Below the pieces are notes generated by a model that made no database searches, was not told the origin of the DNA, and was given only the letters and a program-made list of their open reading frames with translations. The position numbers were made by a program, and so were the translations under genes. From contig NZ_QVMQ01000011.1 of assembly GCF_010501105.1 (NCBI RefSeq), positions 62,001 through 126,000 of the forward strand: 64,000 nt of DNA. Reading direction: 5' to 3'. This stretch comes from Dysgonomonas sp. 511 (lineage in GTDB: Bacteria > Bacteroidota > Bacteroidia > Bacteroidales > Dysgonomonadaceae). This document shows positions 36,945 to 48,522 of this stretch, one piece after another (positions within the stretch are counted from its first letter, which is position 1; each line of letters starts with the position of its first letter).

Positions 36945-37394
36945 TTACTTTAGTTTTGTTGCTGTTCCACCTACTGCTTGTATAGCTGCTTCCGCAGATT
37001 TTGAGAAAGCATGAGCTTCAACATCTATTTTAGTTGTCAATGCTCCGTTTCCTAATATTTTTACATTGTGTTTAGCTGAGATGAATCCTGCCTCGATCAA
37101 TGTTTGTACATCAATTTTGGTAAGGTTTTTAGATTCAGCCAAAGTTTGTAAAACATCCAGATTGATTGGTTTGTATTCTACACGGTTTAGGCTTTTGAAA
37201 CCGAATTTAGGCAGACGGCGTTGGATAGGCATCTGTCCTCCTTCGAATCCGATCTTCCTTGAATAACCTGATCTGGATTTAGCTCCTTTATGACCTCTAG
37301 TGGAAGTACCGCCCAAGCCTGAACCCGGACCACGTCCGATTCTTTTTCTGGTTTTGGTAGAACCTTCAGCAGGTCTCAAATTTGATAAACTCAT
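36945..37394 (-). CDS. rplO: 50S ribosomal protein L15
   Basis: 149 residues with the Gly-rich N-terminus [24 protein letters not shown] that threads into 23S rRNA. 31 bases after rpmD. Confidence 0.98.
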   Translation of the reverse strand: MSLSNLRPAEGSTKTRKRIGRGPGSGLGGTSTRGHKGAKSRSGYSRKIGFEGGQMPIQRRLPKFGFKSLNRVEYKPINLDVLQTLAESKNLTKIDVQTLIEAGFISAKHNVKILGNGALTTKIDVEAHAFSKSAEAAIQAVGGTATKLK

Positions 37395-37425
37395 ATTTCG
37401 TTATTTTTTATCTTATAAAACTAAT

Positions 37426-37602
37426 TTATTCTACAATAGTAACCAAGTGGCTTACTTTGTTGACCATACCTCTTATTGCAGGTGTATCTTCGTGCTCTAC
37501 TACCCTGTTCATTTTCTTAAGTCCAAGGGCATCTAAAGTCCTTTTTTGGTCTTTAGGGCAGTTGATTCTGCTTCTTGTTTGTTTAACTTTAATTTTTGCC
37601 AT
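37426..37602 (-). CDS. rpmD: 50S ribosomal protein L30
   Basis: A 58-residue protein from ATG at 37602 to TAA at 37426, [20 protein letters not shown] at the N-terminus and [14 protein letters not shown] at the end. Length and position between rpsE (18 bases upstream) and rplO are standard. Confidence 0.96.
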   Translation of the reverse strand: MAKIKVKQTRSRINCPKDQKRTLDALGLKKMNRVVEHEDTPAIRGMVNKVSHLVTIVE

Positions 37603-37620
37603 AATTGTTTTCTTTGCAAA

Positions 37621-38139
37621 TTAACCTTTAAACACTTTTTCCATCGAAACACCTCTGTTTTGAGCAACAGTATATGCGTCTCTCAACTCGCCTAAAGCTT
37701 CGATTGTAGCTTTCACCAAGTTGTGAGGGTTTGACGAACCTTTCGATTTTGCCAATACGTCTGTTACTCCAACACTCTCAAGCACGGCACGCATCGCACC
37801 CCCTGCCTTAACCCCTGTACCGGGAGCAGCCGGGCGAAGCATTACTTCCGAACCGCCAAAACGTGCAACTTGCTCGTGAGGAACGGTTCCTTTAAGTACC
37901 GGAACTTTGATAAGGTTTTTCTTAGCAGCTTCAACTCCTTTCGCAATGGCGGTTGTTACTTCACCGGCTTTACCTAGTCCCCAGCCTACGATACCATCTT
38001 CATTACCTACAACTACGATAGCAGCGAAGCTGAATGTACGACCTCCCTTTGTTACTTTGGTAACACGGTTGATAGCCACTAGCCTATCTTTCAATTCGAT
38101 GTCGTTTGTCGATTTTACTCTATTGTTAACTCCTGCCAT
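37621..38139 (-). CDS. rpsE: 30S ribosomal protein S5
   Basis: 172 residues with the double-stranded RNA-binding fold and signature [20 protein letters not shown], then [15 protein letters not shown]. Involved in decoding fidelity. 5 bases after rplR. Confidence 0.98.
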   Translation of the reverse strand: MAGVNNRVKSTNDIELKDRLVAINRVTKVTKGGRTFSFAAIVVVGNEDGIVGWGLGKAGEVTTAIAKGVEAAKKNLIKVPVLKGTVPHEQVARFGGSEVMLRPAAPGTGVKAGGAMRAVLESVGVTDVLAKSKGSSNPHNLVKATIEALGELRDAYTVAQNRGVSMEKVFKG

Positions 38140-38144
38140 TTCTA

Positions 38145-38489
38145 TTAAAATTTAAGTCCACCGTTACGGGCAGCGTCTGCCAATTCTTTGATTCTACCGT
38201 GATACAAGTAACCGTTACGGTCGAATACCACAGCTGTAATACCAGCTTCTTGTGCATTCTTAGCAATCAGTTCACCTACTTTTGCAGCTATTTCTTTTTT
38301 AGGGGCTTTGTCGGTCATCTTAAGTGATGATGCTGCCGCTAAAGTTTTACCTGTCAAATCGTCGATAACCTGCGCATAGATTTGCTTGTTGCTTCTGAAA
38401 ACCGTCAGGCGCGGACGCTCTGCAGTTCCGAAGATCTTACCGCGTACGCGTAGTTTTATTTTATTTCTTCTTTCTGTCTTTGTTACCAT
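38145..38489 (-). CDS. rplR: 50S ribosomal protein L18
   Basis: 114 residues; [18 protein letters not shown] and the C-terminal [20 protein letters not shown] are typical of the 5S rRNA-binding protein. 19 bases after rplF. Confidence 0.98.
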   Translation of the reverse strand: MVTKTERRNKIKLRVRGKIFGTAERPRLTVFRSNKQIYAQVIDDLTGKTLAAASSLKMTDKAPKKEIAAKVGELIAKNAQEAGITAVVFDRNGYLYHGRIKELADAARNGGLKF

Positions 38490-38508
38490 GATTACTACAG
38501 TTTATGGA

Positions 38509-39063
38509 TTATTTACCTGCGGCTTTACCAGACTTGCGACGGATAACTTCTCCTACAAATCGTATACCTTTTCCTTTGTATGGCTCTGGTTTACGGAATG
38601 AGCGAATTTTCGCACACACCTGGCCTATCAGCTGCTTGTCGCAAGATTCGAGGATGATAAGCGGAGCTTTGTTCCTTTCCGATTTTGTCTCCAATTTTAT
38701 TTCAGGAGGCAACATCATATGGATATTGTGTGTATATCCGAGTGAAAGTTCAAGTAGTTGACCTGCATTTGATGCACGGTAACCGACTCCGATTAATTCC
38801 ATTTCTTTGCGATATCCTTCAGAAACTCCAACAATCATGTTGTTGATCAAAGATCTGTATAGTCCGTGCATTGCACGGTGAGCTTTTTCGTCAGTAGGGC
38901 GTGTTACTGACAACACACCATCTTCTATCGAAACTTTGATATCTGGGTTTACTTCTTGCGAAAGTTCTCCTTTTGGTCCTTTTACAGTAATTAAGTTTTC
39001 CTTGCTCACAGTAACTGTTACTCCGGCAGGAAGATTGATGGGTAATTTACCTATTCTAGACAT
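38509..39063 (-). CDS. rplF: 50S ribosomal protein L6
   Basis: 184 residues with MSRIGKLPINLP at the start and the C-terminal signature KPEPYKGKGIRFVGE. Two similar domains as usual. 22 bases after rpsH. Confidence 0.98.
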   Translation of the reverse strand: MSRIGKLPINLPAGVTVTVSKENLITVKGPKGELSQEVNPDIKVSIEDGVLSVTRPTDEKAHRAMHGLYRSLINNMIVGVSEGYRKEMELIGVGYRASNAGQLLELSLGYTHNIHMMLPPEIKLETKSERNKAPLIILESCDKQLIGQVCAKIRSFRKPEPYKGKGIRFVGEVIRRKSGKAAGK

Positions 39064-39085
39064 AACTTGTTATCCTCCCTCTTAA

Positions 39086-39481
39086 TTAATAAACATAACA
39101 CATTACTTCGCCACCAACTTTCAGTTCGCGCGCTTCTTTGTCTGTCATCACTCCTTTAGAGGTAGATACTACAGCTATACCCAGTCCGTTGAGGACACGA
39201 GGCATTTCTTTATACCCTACATATTTACGAAGCCCGGGAGATGATACGCGAATCAGTTTCTTGATAGCGTTCACCTTGTTCACAGGATCGTATTTCAAGG
39301 CAATCTTGATAGAGCCTTGAGGACCTTCGTCTACAAACTTATAGTTAAGGATGTAGCCTTTTTCCAAGAGAATTTTTGTAATCTCTTTTTTCAAATTCGA
39401 CGCCGGAATTTCAACAACTCTGTGTTTTGCCATGATGGCATTCCTTACACGCGTCAAATAGTCTGCGATTGGATCTGTCAT
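39086..39481 (-). CDS. rpsH: 30S ribosomal protein S8
   Basis: 131 residues, [15 protein letters not shown] at the start and [20 protein letters not shown] near the end. In Escherichia coli S8 represses the spc operon; whether this holds here is unknown. It is separated from rpsN by an unusual 132-base gap holding an imperfect palindrome. Confidence 0.98.
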   Translation of the reverse strand: MTDPIADYLTRVRNAIMAKHRVVEIPASNLKKEITKILLEKGYILNYKFVDEGPQGSIKIALKYDPVNKVNAIKKLIRVSSPGLRKYVGYKEMPRVLNGLGIAVVSTSKGVMTDKEARELKVGGEVMCYVY

Positions 39482-39502
39482 GTTTAATTTGGTTTAAATT
39501 AA

Positions 39503-39609
39503 TCCCGACTACCGGGACAATATTTAAAAAATATAAATAATGAATTAAGAATGAAAAATTAAGAACGGGTGACTCAATTCATAACTTTTCATTCATAATT
39601 CTTAATTTC
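39503..39609. repeat. Palindromic insert between rpsN and rpsH
   Basis: In the 132-base gap a small stem (TCCCG/CGGGA, 39503-39517) is followed by an imperfect long inverted repeat of AATTAAGAAT/ATTCTTAATT type (39541-39609). Other gaps in the spc part of the block are 1-31 bases, so this looks like an inserted AT-rich repeat or a control structure. Confidence 0.5.
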
Positions 39610-39613
39610 TGTT

Positions 39614-39883
39614 TTACCAGCTTGCTTTTTTCACACCCGGTATCAAACCTTTCGATGCCATTTCCCTAAATTGTATACGGGAAATTCCAAATTGGCGGAT
39701 ATAGCCTTTTGGACGGCCTGTGATGCTGCAACGGTTGTGCAGACGTACAGGCGAAGCATTTTTAGGTATTGCTTGTAGAGCTTCGTAATCGCCTTCAGCT
39801 TTAAGTTTTTCTCTTTTTGCTGCATATTTGGCAACCATCTTGGCTCTTTTCACCTCGCGGGCTTTCATTGATTCTTTTGCCAT
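39614..39883 (-). CDS. rpsN: 30S ribosomal protein S14 (zinc-free form)
   Basis: 89 residues, [20 protein letters not shown] at the start and the conserved [20 protein letters not shown]. The CxxC pairs of the short zinc form are missing, so this is the long C-minus type. 1 base after rplE. Confidence 0.97.
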   Translation of the reverse strand: MAKESMKAREVKRAKMVAKYAAKREKLKAEGDYEALQAIPKNASPVRLHNRCSITGRPKGYIRQFGISRIQFREMASKGLIPGVKKASW

Positions 39884-39884
39884 C

Positions 39885-40448
39885 TTATATCAATTCTTTT
39901 TTTGCGTTCTTAAATGGTAATCCGAACTCTTTGAGCAGGGCGTAACCTTCTTCATCCGTTTTTGCGGAAGTTACAAAGGTAATATTCATTCCCAAAATAC
40001 GGCTAATATTGTCGATATTTATTTCAGGGAAAATGATTTGCTCTTGTATACCGAGTGTATAGTTTCCACGTCCGTCGAGTTTGCTTTCGATTCCTTTGAA
40101 GTCGCGGATACGAGGCAATGCCACGCGTACCAGTCTTTCGAGGAATTCGTACATTTTGTCGTGACGTAGTGTAACCATCACACCGATAGGCATTTTCTTA
40201 CGAAGCTTGAAGTTCGAGATATCTTTTTTAGAGTATGTCGCTACTGCTTTCTGACCTGTGATAGTGGATATTTCGTTAACAGCAGTTTCAATAATTTTCT
40301 TATCTGCTACTGCTATACCAAGACCTTGGTTGATAACGATTTTTTTCAATACAGGCACCTGCATGTTCGATTTGTAACCGAATTCTTTCATCAAAGAGGC
40401 TACAATACGGTCTTTATATTCTGCTTTAAGTGTTGTTGTATTGCTCAT
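39885..40448 (-). CDS. rplE: 50S ribosomal protein L5
   Basis: 187 residues; [19 protein letters not shown] and the C-terminal [19 protein letters not shown] are typical. Binds 5S rRNA and contacts the P-site tRNA. Its start overlaps the rplX stop by one base. Confidence 0.98.
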   Translation of the reverse strand: MSNTTTLKAEYKDRIVASLMKEFGYKSNMQVPVLKKIVINQGLGIAVADKKIIETAVNEISTITGQKAVATYSKKDISNFKLRKKMPIGVMVTLRHDKMYEFLERLVRVALPRIRDFKGIESKLDGRGNYTLGIQEQIIFPEINIDNISRILGMNITFVTSAKTDEEGYALLKEFGLPFKNAKKELI

Positions 40449-40765
40449 TATTTAATTTCCTCCCCTGATTTTTTAGCGTAACGAACTAATTTGCCATCTA
40501 CCAGTTTGCGGCCTATACGTGTCGGTTTTCCTGTTTTAGGATCGACTACGTTAAGGTTCGAAATATGGATAGGCGCTTCTACTGTTTCTCTTCCTCCCTG
40601 CGTATTTTTCGCATTAGGCTTAGTATGCTTGGTAATCATGTTGCGGCCTTCTACTATAGCGCGTTGTTTTTCGACCAACACTTTGAGTACACGTCCGGTT
40701 TCACCTTTATCCTTACCAGCATTTATATATACTATATCGCCTTTCTTGATATGTAATTTACTCAT
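40448..40765 (-). CDS. rplX: 50S ribosomal protein L24
   Basis: 105 residues with the KOW motif [21 protein letters not shown] and the segment [18 protein letters not shown]. Early 50S assembly protein. 18 bases after rplN. Confidence 0.98.
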   Translation of the reverse strand: MSKLHIKKGDIVYINAGKDKGETGRVLKVLVEKQRAIVEGRNMITKHTKPNAKNTQGGRETVEAPIHISNLNVVDPKTGKPTRIGRKLVDGKLVRYAKKSGEEIK

Positions 40766-40783
40766 TGCTTTTTGTTTTTTGGA

Positions 40784-41149
40784 TTATAGTACCTCTGGTG
40801 CCAATGAAACAATCTTCATGTTGGTTGCGCGAAGTTCGCGGGCAACTGGTCCAAAGATACGGCTTGCTCTTAGTTCACCGGCTGCATTCAATAGTACGCA
40901 GGCATTGTCATCGAAGCGGATGTAAGAACCGTCCTGACGACGGATTTCTTTTTTGGTACGCACGATAACGGCTTTTGTTACAGCACCTTTCTTAATATCA
41001 CTCGAAGGGATCACATTCTTGATAGCAACCACAATCACATCCCCTACCGACGCATAGCGTCTTCTTGTTCCGCCTAGTACGCGGATACATAAGCATTCTC
41101 TAGCTCCACTGTTGTCAGTAACTACTAGTCTTGATTCTTGTTGTATCAT
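40784..41149 (-). CDS. rplN: 50S ribosomal protein L14
   Basis: 121 residues beginning [18 protein letters not shown], with the signature [18 protein letters not shown]. 2 bases after rpsQ. Confidence 0.98.
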   Translation of the reverse strand: MIQQESRLVVTDNSGARECLCIRVLGGTRRRYASVGDVIVVAIKNVIPSSDIKKGAVTKAVIVRTKKEIRRQDGSYIRFDDNACVLLNAAGELRASRIFGPVARELRATNMKIVSLAPEVL

Positions 41150-41151
41150 AA

Positions 41152-41409
41152 TTATTTAGCCCTTTCGATTATTTCTACTAATCTCCATCTTTTTGTTTTA
41201 CTCAACGGACGAGTTTCCATAATACGCACTGTGTCGCCGATGTTGCACTCGTTTTTTTCGTCATGAGCATGATATTTCTTCGTTTTGTTAACGAATTTTC
41301 CGTACATAGGGTGTTTTTCTTTCCATTTTACAGCTACTGTAATGGTTTTGTCCATCTTGTTGCTGAAAACGACCCCGAATCTTTCTTTTCTTAAATTTCT
41401 AGTTTCCAT
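41152..41409 (-). CDS. rpsQ: 30S ribosomal protein S17
   Basis: 85 residues, OB fold with [16 protein letters not shown] and the C-terminal [18 protein letters not shown]. 6 bases after rpmC. Confidence 0.98.
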   Translation of the reverse strand: METRNLRKERFGVVFSNKMDKTITVAVKWKEKHPMYGKFVNKTKKYHAHDEKNECNIGDTVRIMETRPLSKTKRWRLVEIIERAK

Positions 41410-41415
41410 CAGCTC

Positions 41416-41616
41416 TTATTTATTTGTGTTTAATTCTCTTTGGCGCAACTCTGTAAGGAAACGTGCGATGTCGCGGCGTTTTACCTTTATTTGAGTTGGG
41501 TTGTCCAATGGAGATACACTGTGGTTTAACACCAGTTGGTTTAATGCTATTCTTTCAGCATCTAGTCTTTCTTTCAATTCTTTGTCCGAAAGTTCTCTTA
41601 CTTCTGCAATTTTCAT
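41416..41616 (-). CDS. rpmC: 50S ribosomal protein L29
   Basis: 66 residues, two helices (REISDKEL-like start, then VKRRDIARFLTELRQREL). Lies at the peptide exit tunnel. 5 bases after rplP. Confidence 0.97.
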   Translation of the reverse strand: MKIAEVRELSDKELKERLDAERIALNQLVLNHSVSPLDNPTQIKVKRRDIARFLTELRQRELNTNK

Positions 41617-41621
41617 ACTTC

Positions 41622-42053
41622 TTAAGCGTTTTGAGTTAAGTCATAATCTCTGCGTACTACAAATTTTGTAGTTACAGGAAGCTTTTGTGCTGCTAGGCGC
41701 AATGCTTCTTTTGCTACATCATAAGATACTCCTTCGATTTCGAATAGTATTCTACCTGGTGTTACCGGAGCGACGAATCCTTCAGGAGATCCTTTTCCTT
41801 TACCCATACGTACTTCGGCAGGTTTCTTTGTGATTGGCTTGTCGGGGAATATACGTACCCAAACTTGCCCCTGACGTTGCATATAACGGGTTACCGCAAT
41901 ACGAGCCGCTTCTATTTGGCGTCCTGTGATCCATTTGTTCTCAAGGGTTTTGATGCCAAACGAACCGAAAGCCAGCTCATGCCCTCTTTGGGCATTGCCT
42001 TTCATACGGCCTTTCTGCTGTCTTCTGAATTTTGTTTTTTTCGGTTGTAACAT
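41622..42053 (-). CDS. rplP: 50S ribosomal protein L16
   Basis: 143 residues, [19 protein letters not shown] at the start, then [18 protein letters not shown] and the Gly-rich [16 protein letters not shown]. 21 bases after rpsC. Confidence 0.98.
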   Translation of the reverse strand: MLQPKKTKFRRQQKGRMKGNAQRGHELAFGSFGIKTLENKWITGRQIEAARIAVTRYMQRQGQVWVRIFPDKPITKKPAEVRMGKGKGSPEGFVAPVTPGRILFEIEGVSYDVAKEALRLAAQKLPVTTKFVVRRDYDLTQNA

Positions 42054-42074
42054 TTTGCTTCAATCGTTTTTTAA

Positions 42075-42818
42075 TTACTTTCTCTTGTTTCTCTTGAAAC
42101 CTTTACCTTGATCGTCTCTTGAACGGCGGTCGCCTCTGTTGCCAGAATTTCCGCTGTCTTTAGTGTTTACGAATGAAGGTGCAAGGTCTTTCTTGCCATA
42201 GATTTCGCCACGGCAAATCCATACTTTGATACCTATCAGACCTACTTTGGTAAGTGCTTCGGCGTGTGCATAATCTATATCGGCACGGAATGTATGGAGT
42301 GGAGTACGTCCTTCTTTATACATTTCTGAGCGAGCCATTTCTGCTCCGTTCAAACGTCCTGATATTTGCACTTTGATACCTTCGGCTCCCATCCTTATCG
42401 TAGATGCAATGGCCATTTTGATAGCGCGACGGTAAGCGATTTTGCCTTCTACCTGGCGTGCTATGTTGTTGGCTACAATAACTGCGTCCAACTCTGGTTT
42501 CTTGATCTCGAAAATGTTGATCTGGATATCTTTGTCCGTAATTTTCTTAAGTTCTTCTTTCAGTTTGTCTACTTCTTGTCCGCCTTTACCGATGATAACT
42601 CCGGGGCGTGCTGTGCAAACTGTAATGGTTACAAGTTTAAGCGCACGTTCGATCACGATGCGCGATACGCTTGCTTTAGCCAGACGGGCATTGAGGTATT
42701 TACGGATTTTGCTGTCTTCCAACAGTGTTTCTCCGTAGCTTTTTCCTCCATACCAGTTAGAATCCCATCCACGGATGATTCCTAAACGATTTGCTATTGG
42801 ATTTACTTTTTGTCCCAT
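42075..42818 (-). CDS. rpsC: 30S ribosomal protein S3
   Basis: 247 residues. KH domain with [14 protein letters not shown] and C-terminal domain with [12 protein letters not shown]; the last 30 residues are an Asn/Asp/Gly/Arg-rich tail longer than in E. coli. Forms the mRNA entry site. 8 bases after rplV. Confidence 0.98.
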   Translation of the reverse strand: MGQKVNPIANRLGIIRGWDSNWYGGKSYGETLLEDSKIRKYLNARLAKASVSRIVIERALKLVTITVCTARPGVIIGKGGQEVDKLKEELKKITDKDIQINIFEIKKPELDAVIVANNIARQVEGKIAYRRAIKMAIASTIRMGAEGIKVQISGRLNGAEMARSEMYKEGRTPLHTFRADIDYAHAEALTKVGLIGIKVWICRGEIYGKKDLAPSFVNTKDSGNSGNRGDRRSRDDQGKGFKRNKRK

Positions 42819-42826
42819 CTGCTAAA

Positions 42827-43234
42827 TTAATTTTGGTTTTCTTTATTAAGTGTATCTACGTGAAGCGTTACGTGATTTGAACGCTTACGTATTCTGTAAC
42901 CTCTACCTTGCGGTGCCGGGCGCATTCTTTTGAGCATTGCCCCGCCGTCTACTTGTATTAGTGATATAAATAGTTCTCCGCCTTCTGCTTTGCGTTCATT
43001 TTTGGCTTCCCAGTTTGCGATAGCCGAACGCAACAATTTTTCTATTCTGGCTGCAGCTTCTTTGTTAGAGAATTTCAGTACACCAAGTGCCCTGAATACT
43101 TCCATTCCACGAACCATATCTGCTACTAGGCGCATTTTGCGTGGTGATGTAGGTACTTCATTCAACTTCGCAAAGGAAACGCTCTTCTGTGCTTCTTTTC
43201 TTGCTTCAGCTGCTATACGTTTTCTTTTACCCAT
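42827..43234 (-). CDS. rplV: 50S ribosomal protein L22
   Basis: 135 residues; [18 protein letters not shown] and the tunnel-lining hairpin [22 protein letters not shown] are present. 40 bases after rpsS. Confidence 0.98.
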   Translation of the reverse strand: MGKRKRIAAEARKEAQKSVSFAKLNEVPTSPRKMRLVADMVRGMEVFRALGVLKFSNKEAAARIEKLLRSAIANWEAKNERKAEGGELFISLIQVDGGAMLKRMRPAPQGRGYRIRKRSNHVTLHVDTLNKENQN

Positions 43235-43274
43235 TATAATGTTTTCTTTTTTTTAATTAATTATGGTGCTTCAA

Positions 43275-43544
43275 TTAGCGTTTCTTGTTGCCACCGTGTC
43301 CACGGAATGTGCGTGTAAGTGCAAATTCTCCTAGTTTGTGTCCTACCATGTTTTCTGTTACATAAACCGGGATGAATTTGTTCCCGTTGTGAACAGCGAT
43401 AGTATGGCCAACAAAGTCTGGAGATATCATTGAAGCTCTTGCCCATGTCTTAACTACAGCTTTTTTTCCTGACTCATTCATAGCCAAGACTTTCTTTTCA
43501 AGCTTAACATTAATGTACGGGCCTTTTTTTAACGAACGACTCAT
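43275..43544 (-). CDS. rpsS: 30S ribosomal protein S19
   Basis: 89 residues, [18 protein letters not shown] at the start, [20 protein letters not shown] in the core. 23 bases after rplB. Confidence 0.98.
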   Translation of the reverse strand: MSRSLKKGPYINVKLEKKVLAMNESGKKAVVKTWARASMISPDFVGHTIAVHNGNKFIPVYVTENMVGHKLGEFALTRTFRGHGGNKKR

Positions 43545-43567
43545 ATATTCTTTAATTAATCAGGTTA

Positions 43568-44392
43568 TTATTTTTTTCTTCTTTCGATTATATACTTAGA
43601 AGAGTGTTTTTTAGGCGCTCTTGTCTTAAGACCCTTAGCATACAATCCCTTACGTGAACGTGGGTGACCTCCTGATGAACGTCCTTCACCACCACCCATA
43701 GGGTGATCGACAGGGTTCATTACTACCCCACGGTTGTGAGGGCGGCGGCCCAACCAGCGCGAACGACCGGCTTTACCTGATTTTTCGAGGGCATGGTCTG
43801 AGTTACCTACGCTACCGATAGTGGCTTTGCAGGAAAGGAGGATCTTGCGTGTTTCTCCGGAAGGCATTTTGATGATTGCATAGCTTCCTTCGCGAGAAGT
43901 CAACTGTGCGAATCCACCTGCCGAACGAACCATCTTAGCTCCCTGACCAGGACGAAGTTCGATGTTGTGAATTACTGTACCGATAGGAATATTTGCCAGT
44001 GGCAAAGCGTTTCCTACTTCAGGAGCTGCATCGGCTCCCGACATCACTGTTTGGCCAACTTGCAGGCCTTGTGGAGCAACAATGTATGTTTTTGCTCCGT
44101 CTGCATAATACAATAGGGCGATACGAGCCGAACGGTTCGGATCGTATTCTATTGATTTTACAGTGGCCGGAACTCCGTCTTTTGTTCTCTTGAAGTCTAT
44201 GAGCCTGTATTTTCTCTTATGACCGCCACCGAGATAACGCATTGTCATCTTACCAGTATTGTTACGGCCACCAGACGCTTTTTTACCGACTACAAGGGAT
44301 TTTTCTGGTACACTTGCAGTGATTTCTTCGAATGTACCAATAATTTTGTGTCTCTGCCCCGGAGTTGTGGGCTTTAATTTACGTACTGCCAT
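43568..44392 (-). CDS. rplB: 50S ribosomal protein L2
   Basis: 274 residues with the C-terminal signature [20 protein letters not shown] containing the conserved His near the peptidyl transferase centre. 8 bases after rplW. Confidence 0.98.
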   Translation of the reverse strand: MAVRKLKPTTPGQRHKIIGTFEEITASVPEKSLVVGKKASGGRNNTGKMTMRYLGGGHKRKYRLIDFKRTKDGVPATVKSIEYDPNRSARIALLYYADGAKTYIVAPQGLQVGQTVMSGADAAPEVGNALPLANIPIGTVIHNIELRPGQGAKMVRSAGGFAQLTSREGSYAIIKMPSGETRKILLSCKATIGSVGNSDHALEKSGKAGRSRWLGRRPHNRGVVMNPVDHPMGGGEGRSSGGHPRSRKGLYAKGLKTRAPKKHSSKYIIERRKK

Positions 44393-44400
44393 TTTATTAT

Positions 44401-44694
44401 TTAGATATTACTAAAAAAGTCTATACTGTCACCTTCTTTGAGGGTGATTATCGCTTTCTTGAATGCAGAAGTTTTGCCGCTGATAACACCTGATTTGGTG
44501 TAACGGCTTTTTTTCTTTCCGGCATAGTTTATCGTGTTTACCGACTCTACTTTTACGCCGTAAAGTTCTTCTACTGCTTTCTTTATCTCAGCCTTGTTTG
44601 CACTTGGAGCAACACGGAAACCGTAACGGTTCGGAAATTTTTCCGAGATTGCGGTTTGCTTTTCTGTTAAGATTGGTTTTATCAAAATTCCCAT
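44401..44694 (-). CDS. rplW: 50S ribosomal protein L23
   Basis: 97 residues; [21 protein letters not shown] and [19 protein letters not shown] are typical. Docking site for signal recognition particle and trigger factor at the tunnel exit. 12 bases after rplD. Confidence 0.97.
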   Translation of the reverse strand: MGILIKPILTEKQTAISEKFPNRYGFRVAPSANKAEIKKAVEELYGVKVESVNTINYAGKKKSRYTKSGVISGKTSAFKKAIITLKEGDSIDFFSNI

Positions 44695-44706
44695 AGTATG
44701 TCCTCC

Positions 44707-45336
44707 TTATGCTTTTAAAAGGTTATCGATAACAGCTACCGACGACTCAGCCAATACCAGACTTGTGCAGTTTAGTATTGTATAAGTATTTAGGTCAGAA
44801 GCCCTTACCACTTTCACTCTTTGTAAATTTCGAGCCGACAAATATACATTTTTATTTTGGTCTGGCAAAACAAGAAGTATCTTTTTATCAGCTACTTGCA
44901 GATTATTAGCCAATGCAACGAAGTCTTTAGTCTTAGGAGCTTCAAAATTGAAGTCTTCAACTACAAGTATCTGGTTGTCTTTAGCTTTTGTAGAAAGAGC
45001 AGACTTGCGGGCAAGTTGTTTTACTTTCTTGTTCAGTTTGAAGCTGTAGTCTCTAGGTTTAGGACCGAATACGCGTGCACCACCTACCAATACAGGAGAG
45101 TTGATGTCACCACGGCGAGCGCCTCCGCTACCTTTTTGGCGGATAAGCTTGCGGGTACTTCCCGACATTTCGCTTCTTTCTTTCGATTTGTGCGTACCTT
45201 GGCGTTGGTTTGCAAGATATTGCTTTACGTCTAACCACAGAACATGCTCGTTTGGCTCTATTCCATAAATAGCATCGTTCAATGCTACTTTTTTACCGGT
45301 ATCTTTACCGTTTATATCTAATACGCTCAGTTCCAT
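44707..45336 (-). CDS. rplD: 50S ribosomal protein L4
   Basis: 209 residues; the tunnel loop [19 protein letters not shown] and [20 protein letters not shown] are conserved. L4 represses the S10 operon in gamma-proteobacteria. Its start overlaps the rplC stop by one base. Confidence 0.98.
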   Translation of the reverse strand: MELSVLDINGKDTGKKVALNDAIYGIEPNEHVLWLDVKQYLANQRQGTHKSKERSEMSGSTRKLIRQKGSGGARRGDINSPVLVGGARVFGPKPRDYSFKLNKKVKQLARKSALSTKAKDNQILVVEDFNFEAPKTKDFVALANNLQVADKKILLVLPDQNKNVYLSARNLQRVKVVRASDLNTYTILNCTSLVLAESSVAVIDNLLKA

Positions 45337-45956
45337 TATCTTTCTATTCTAACGATTGAACCCTTACTTCCCGGAATTGATCCTTTTAATAACAAAAGAT
45401 TGTGTTCCGGAATTATTTTAATAATCACGAGGTTTTGAACTGTAACTTGCTTGTTACCCATTTGACCCCCCATACGTGTTCCTTTGAATACTTTCGCTGG
45501 ATACGAACAGGCACCGATAGAACCCGGAGCACGAAGACGGTTGTGTTGTCCGAGGGTAGCTTCACCTACTCCACGGAAGTTGTGACGCTTAACTACTCCT
45601 TGGAAACCTTTACCTTTAGATATTCCGGTTACATCTACATAAGGATCGTCTAATGAGAACATTCCGTCCACAGTTATAACGTCTTTCAAATTGTATGTCT
45701 CTTCGAACTTGAACTCGGCCAAGTATCTTTGTGGGGCTACTCCTGCTTTCTTGAAGTGTCCTTGCAATGGTTTTGTAGTATGCTTTTCTTTCTTTTCTAC
45801 AAATCCAATCTGAACGGCTTCGTAACCGTCTGTTTCAACGGTTTTCACTTGAGTAACAACACAAGGACCTACTTCGATAACAGTGCATGGAATGTTTTTT
45901 CCCTCGGCACTGAATACGGATGTCATTCCGATTTTCTTTCCTAATAATCCTGGCAT
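45336..45956 (-). CDS. rplC: 50S ribosomal protein L3
   Basis: 206 residues; [16 protein letters not shown] at the start and [18 protein letters not shown], which includes the Gln methylated in other bacteria. 38 bases after rpsJ. Confidence 0.98.
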   Translation of the reverse strand: MPGLLGKKIGMTSVFSAEGKNIPCTVIEVGPCVVTQVKTVETDGYEAVQIGFVEKKEKHTTKPLQGHFKKAGVAPQRYLAEFKFEETYNLKDVITVDGMFSLDDPYVDVTGISKGKGFQGVVKRHNFRGVGEATLGQHNRLRAPGSIGACSYPAKVFKGTRMGGQMGNKQVTVQNLVIIKIIPEHNLLLLKGSIPGSKGSIVRIER

Positions 45957-45994
45957 TTCTCTAAATTATTTATTTAAACTAATATAAAATTTCA

Positions 45995-46300
45995 TCAAAC
46001 TTTGATTTCTACTTCAACTCCACTTGGTATTTCAAGTTTCATCAGAGCTTCTACAGTTTTAGGTGACGTGCTGTAGATGTCGATCAATCTCTTGTATGAA
46101 GATAGTTCGAATTGCTCGCGCGATTTCTTGTTAACGAAAGTAGAACGGTTTACAGTAAAGATACGTTTGTGTGTTGGCAACGGAATTGGACCGCTTACTA
46201 CTGCGCCTGTAGCTTTTACTGTCTTAACGATTTTTTCGGCTGATTTGTCAACCAATGCATAATCGTACGATTTGAGTTTAATTCTGATTTTTTGACTCAT
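45995..46300 (-). CDS. rpsJ: 30S ribosomal protein S10
   Basis: 101 residues; [17 protein letters not shown] with the signature and [16 protein letters not shown]. First gene of the S10 operon part; an 81-base gap with a perfect hairpin separates it from fusA. tuf is missing from the gap. Confidence 0.98.
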   Translation of the reverse strand: MSQKIRIKLKSYDYALVDKSAEKIVKTVKATGAVVSGPIPLPTHKRIFTVNRSTFVNKKSREQFELSSYKRLIDIYSTSPKTVEALMKLEIPSGVEVEIKV

Positions 46301-46335
46301 TGTCTGTTTTTAATTTATAATAATAATCATTTCTA

Positions 46336-46371
46336 AAGCTGTGGTTAAGAGTCATTCACTAACCACAGCTT
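46336..46371 (-). promoter_or_regulatory. Perfect hairpin between fusA and rpsJ
   Basis: A 12-bp perfect stem AAGCTGTGGTTA (46336-46347) / TAACCACAGCTT (46360-46371) with a 12-base loop lies 35 bases before the rpsJ start and 10 bases after the fusA stop. There is no U-run, which argues for a processing site, partial terminator or r-protein binding site rather than a full terminator. Confidence 0.6.
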
Positions 46372-46381
46372 ATATTTAGTT

Positions 46382-48505
46382 TTATTTTATGAGGTCTACT
46401 CGTCCTTTCACTTCTGTCAACACTTGGCGTGCGATAGATGGCGACACCATTTCGTAGTGAGAGAATGTCATTGCCGACGTTGCTCTACCCGAAGTGATTG
46501 TACGCAGCGATGTAACGTAACCGAACATTTCTGCCAAAGGCACTTTCGCCTTCACGATACGTGCACCCGAACGGCTCGATTCCATTCCTTCTACTTGTCC
46601 GCGACGCTTGTTCAAGTCGGAGATTACATCACCCATGCTTTCTTCAGGAGTAACAACTTCCAGTTTCATGATAGGCTCTTGCAATGCCGGACCTGCTTTT
46701 TCAGAAGCATTTTTGAATGCAAACTTAGCTGCAAGTTCGAAAGACAGTTGGTCAGAGTCTACTGTGTGGTACGAACCATCTACAAGAACTACTTTCAGTT
46801 TGTCTAGGGCATAACCTGCAAGCACACCATTTTTCATAGCAGCAAGGAAACCTTTTTGAACTGAAGGGATAAATTCTTTAGGTACGTTACCTCCTTTTAT
46901 TTCGTCAATGAATTGCAATTCGCCTTCGAAATCTTCGTCAGCAGGACCAACTTTAACGATAATATCGGCAAACTTACCGCGACCTCCCGATTGTTTCTTA
47001 TAAACTTCGCGAAGCTCAACTGTTTGAGTAATCGTTTCTTTATAAGACACTTGTGGGCGTCCTTGGTTACATTCAACTTTAAATTCACGTTTCAGACGGT
47101 CGATAATGATCTCAAGATGAAGCTCACCCATACCTTCGATAATGGTTTGACCCGAATCTTCGTCGGTATGTACGCGGAATGTAGGGTCTTCCTCAGCCAA
47201 TTTACCAAGACCTGTAGCCAGTTTGTCTACGTCTTTTTGAGTGATTGGCTCGATAGCGATACCGATAACCGGATCTGGGAAGTCCATAGACTCAAGCGCG
47301 ATAGGATGGTTTTCGTCGCACAGTGTGTCTCCTGTACGGATATCTTTGAAACCTACTCCTGCACCTATATCGCCACAACCGATAACTTCTTTCGGGTTTT
47401 GCTTGTTTGAGTGCATTTGGAACAAGCGTGAGATACGCTCTTTCTTGTCCGAACGGCTGTTATATACATACGATCCGGCAGCCAACTCTCCCGAGTAAAC
47501 GCGGAAGAAACATAGACGGCCTACATATGGGTCGGTAGCAATTTTAAATGCTAATGCACACATAGGCTCATCCGGGCTTGGATGACGTACTACTGTGTTG
47601 CCTGTGCGTGGGTCTGTACCTTCGATAGCCAATGTGTCTATCGGGCTAGGCAAGAATTTACATACTGCATCCAGCAATGGTTGCACACCTTTATTTTTGA
47701 AAGATGAACCGCAAAGCATAGGGTTGATTTTTTGCTCAAGTGTTCCTATGCGGATAGCAGCAAGAAGCTCGTCTTCTGTAATAGTAGAAGGGTCGTCGAA
47801 GAATTTCTCCATCAATGTTTCGTCTGCCTCGGCAGCCATTTCTACCAATTTATCTCTCCACTCTTGAGCTTCGGCAAGATATTCGGCAGGGATTTCTTCG
47901 ATGCTGTAGTCGGCGCCCATTGTTTCATCGTGCCAATACATCGCCTTCATTGTGATCAGGTCGACGATACCTTTGAAGTTTTCTTCAGCACCGATAGGTA
48001 TTTGTATAGGACAAGGGTTACCGTTCAGCATATCTTTGATCTGACGAACAACTTCGAAGAAGTCGGCACCCGAACGGTCCATTTTGTTCACGTAGCACAT
48101 ACGTGGCACGTTGTACTTATCGGCCTGGCGCCATACTGTTTCCGATTGAGGTTCTACCCCGCTCACCGCGTCGTAAGCTGCGATAGCACCATCGAGGATA
48201 CGAAGCGAACGTTCTACCTCTACTGTAAAGTCAACGTGTCCGGGAGTATCTATCAAGTTGATTTTAAACACTTCGTTGTTGTACTTCCAGCTAGCTGTAG
48301 TAGCGGCAGATGTGATGGTAATACCACGCTCTTGCTCTTGCTCCATCCAGTCCATAGTGGCTGCACCATCGTGCACCTCCCCGATTTTGTGGGTAAGGCC
48401 GGTGTAGAACAAGATACGTTCCGATGTGGTCGTTTTACCGGCATCGATGTGCGCCATGATGCCTATATTTCTTGTATTTCTTAAGTTTTCTACTATTTTT
48501 GCCAT
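46382..48505 (-). CDS. fusA: Elongation factor G
   Basis: 707-residue translocation GTPase. G1 AHIDAGKTT, switch [11 protein letters not shown]3 DTPGHVDF, G4 NKMD, then domains II-V with the conserved [14 protein letters not shown]. It has the canonical length; a second EF-G elsewhere cannot be excluded. 17 bases after rpsG. Confidence 0.98.
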   Translation of the reverse strand: MAKIVENLRNTRNIGIMAHIDAGKTTTSERILFYTGLTHKIGEVHDGAATMDWMEQEQERGITITSAATTASWKYNNEVFKINLIDTPGHVDFTVEVERSLRILDGAIAAYDAVSGVEPQSETVWRQADKYNVPRMCYVNKMDRSGADFFEVVRQIKDMLNGNPCPIQIPIGAEENFKGIVDLITMKAMYWHDETMGADYSIEEIPAEYLAEAQEWRDKLVEMAAEADETLMEKFFDDPSTITEDELLAAIRIGTLEQKINPMLCGSSFKNKGVQPLLDAVCKFLPSPIDTLAIEGTDPRTGNTVVRHPSPDEPMCALAFKIATDPYVGRLCFFRVYSGELAAGSYVYNSRSDKKERISRLFQMHSNKQNPKEVIGCGDIGAGVGFKDIRTGDTLCDENHPIALESMDFPDPVIGIAIEPITQKDVDKLATGLGKLAEEDPTFRVHTDEDSGQTIIEGMGELHLEIIIDRLKREFKVECNQGRPQVSYKETITQTVELREVYKKQSGGRGKFADIIVKVGPADEDFEGELQFIDEIKGGNVPKEFIPSVQKGFLAAMKNGVLAGYALDKLKVVLVDGSYHTVDSDQLSFELAAKFAFKNASEKAGPALQEPIMKLEVVTPEESMGDVISDLNKRRGQVEGMESSRSGARIVKAKVPLAEMFGYVTSLRTITSGRATSAMTFSHYEMVSPSIARQVLTEVKGRVDLIK

Positions 48506-48522
48506 TGATTTAGCCCTCTATA

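Noticed and set aside
46924..48484. Long open frames antisense to fusA
   Set aside because: Codon bias of the conserved fusA gene on the other strand explains them; there are no motifs or start context.
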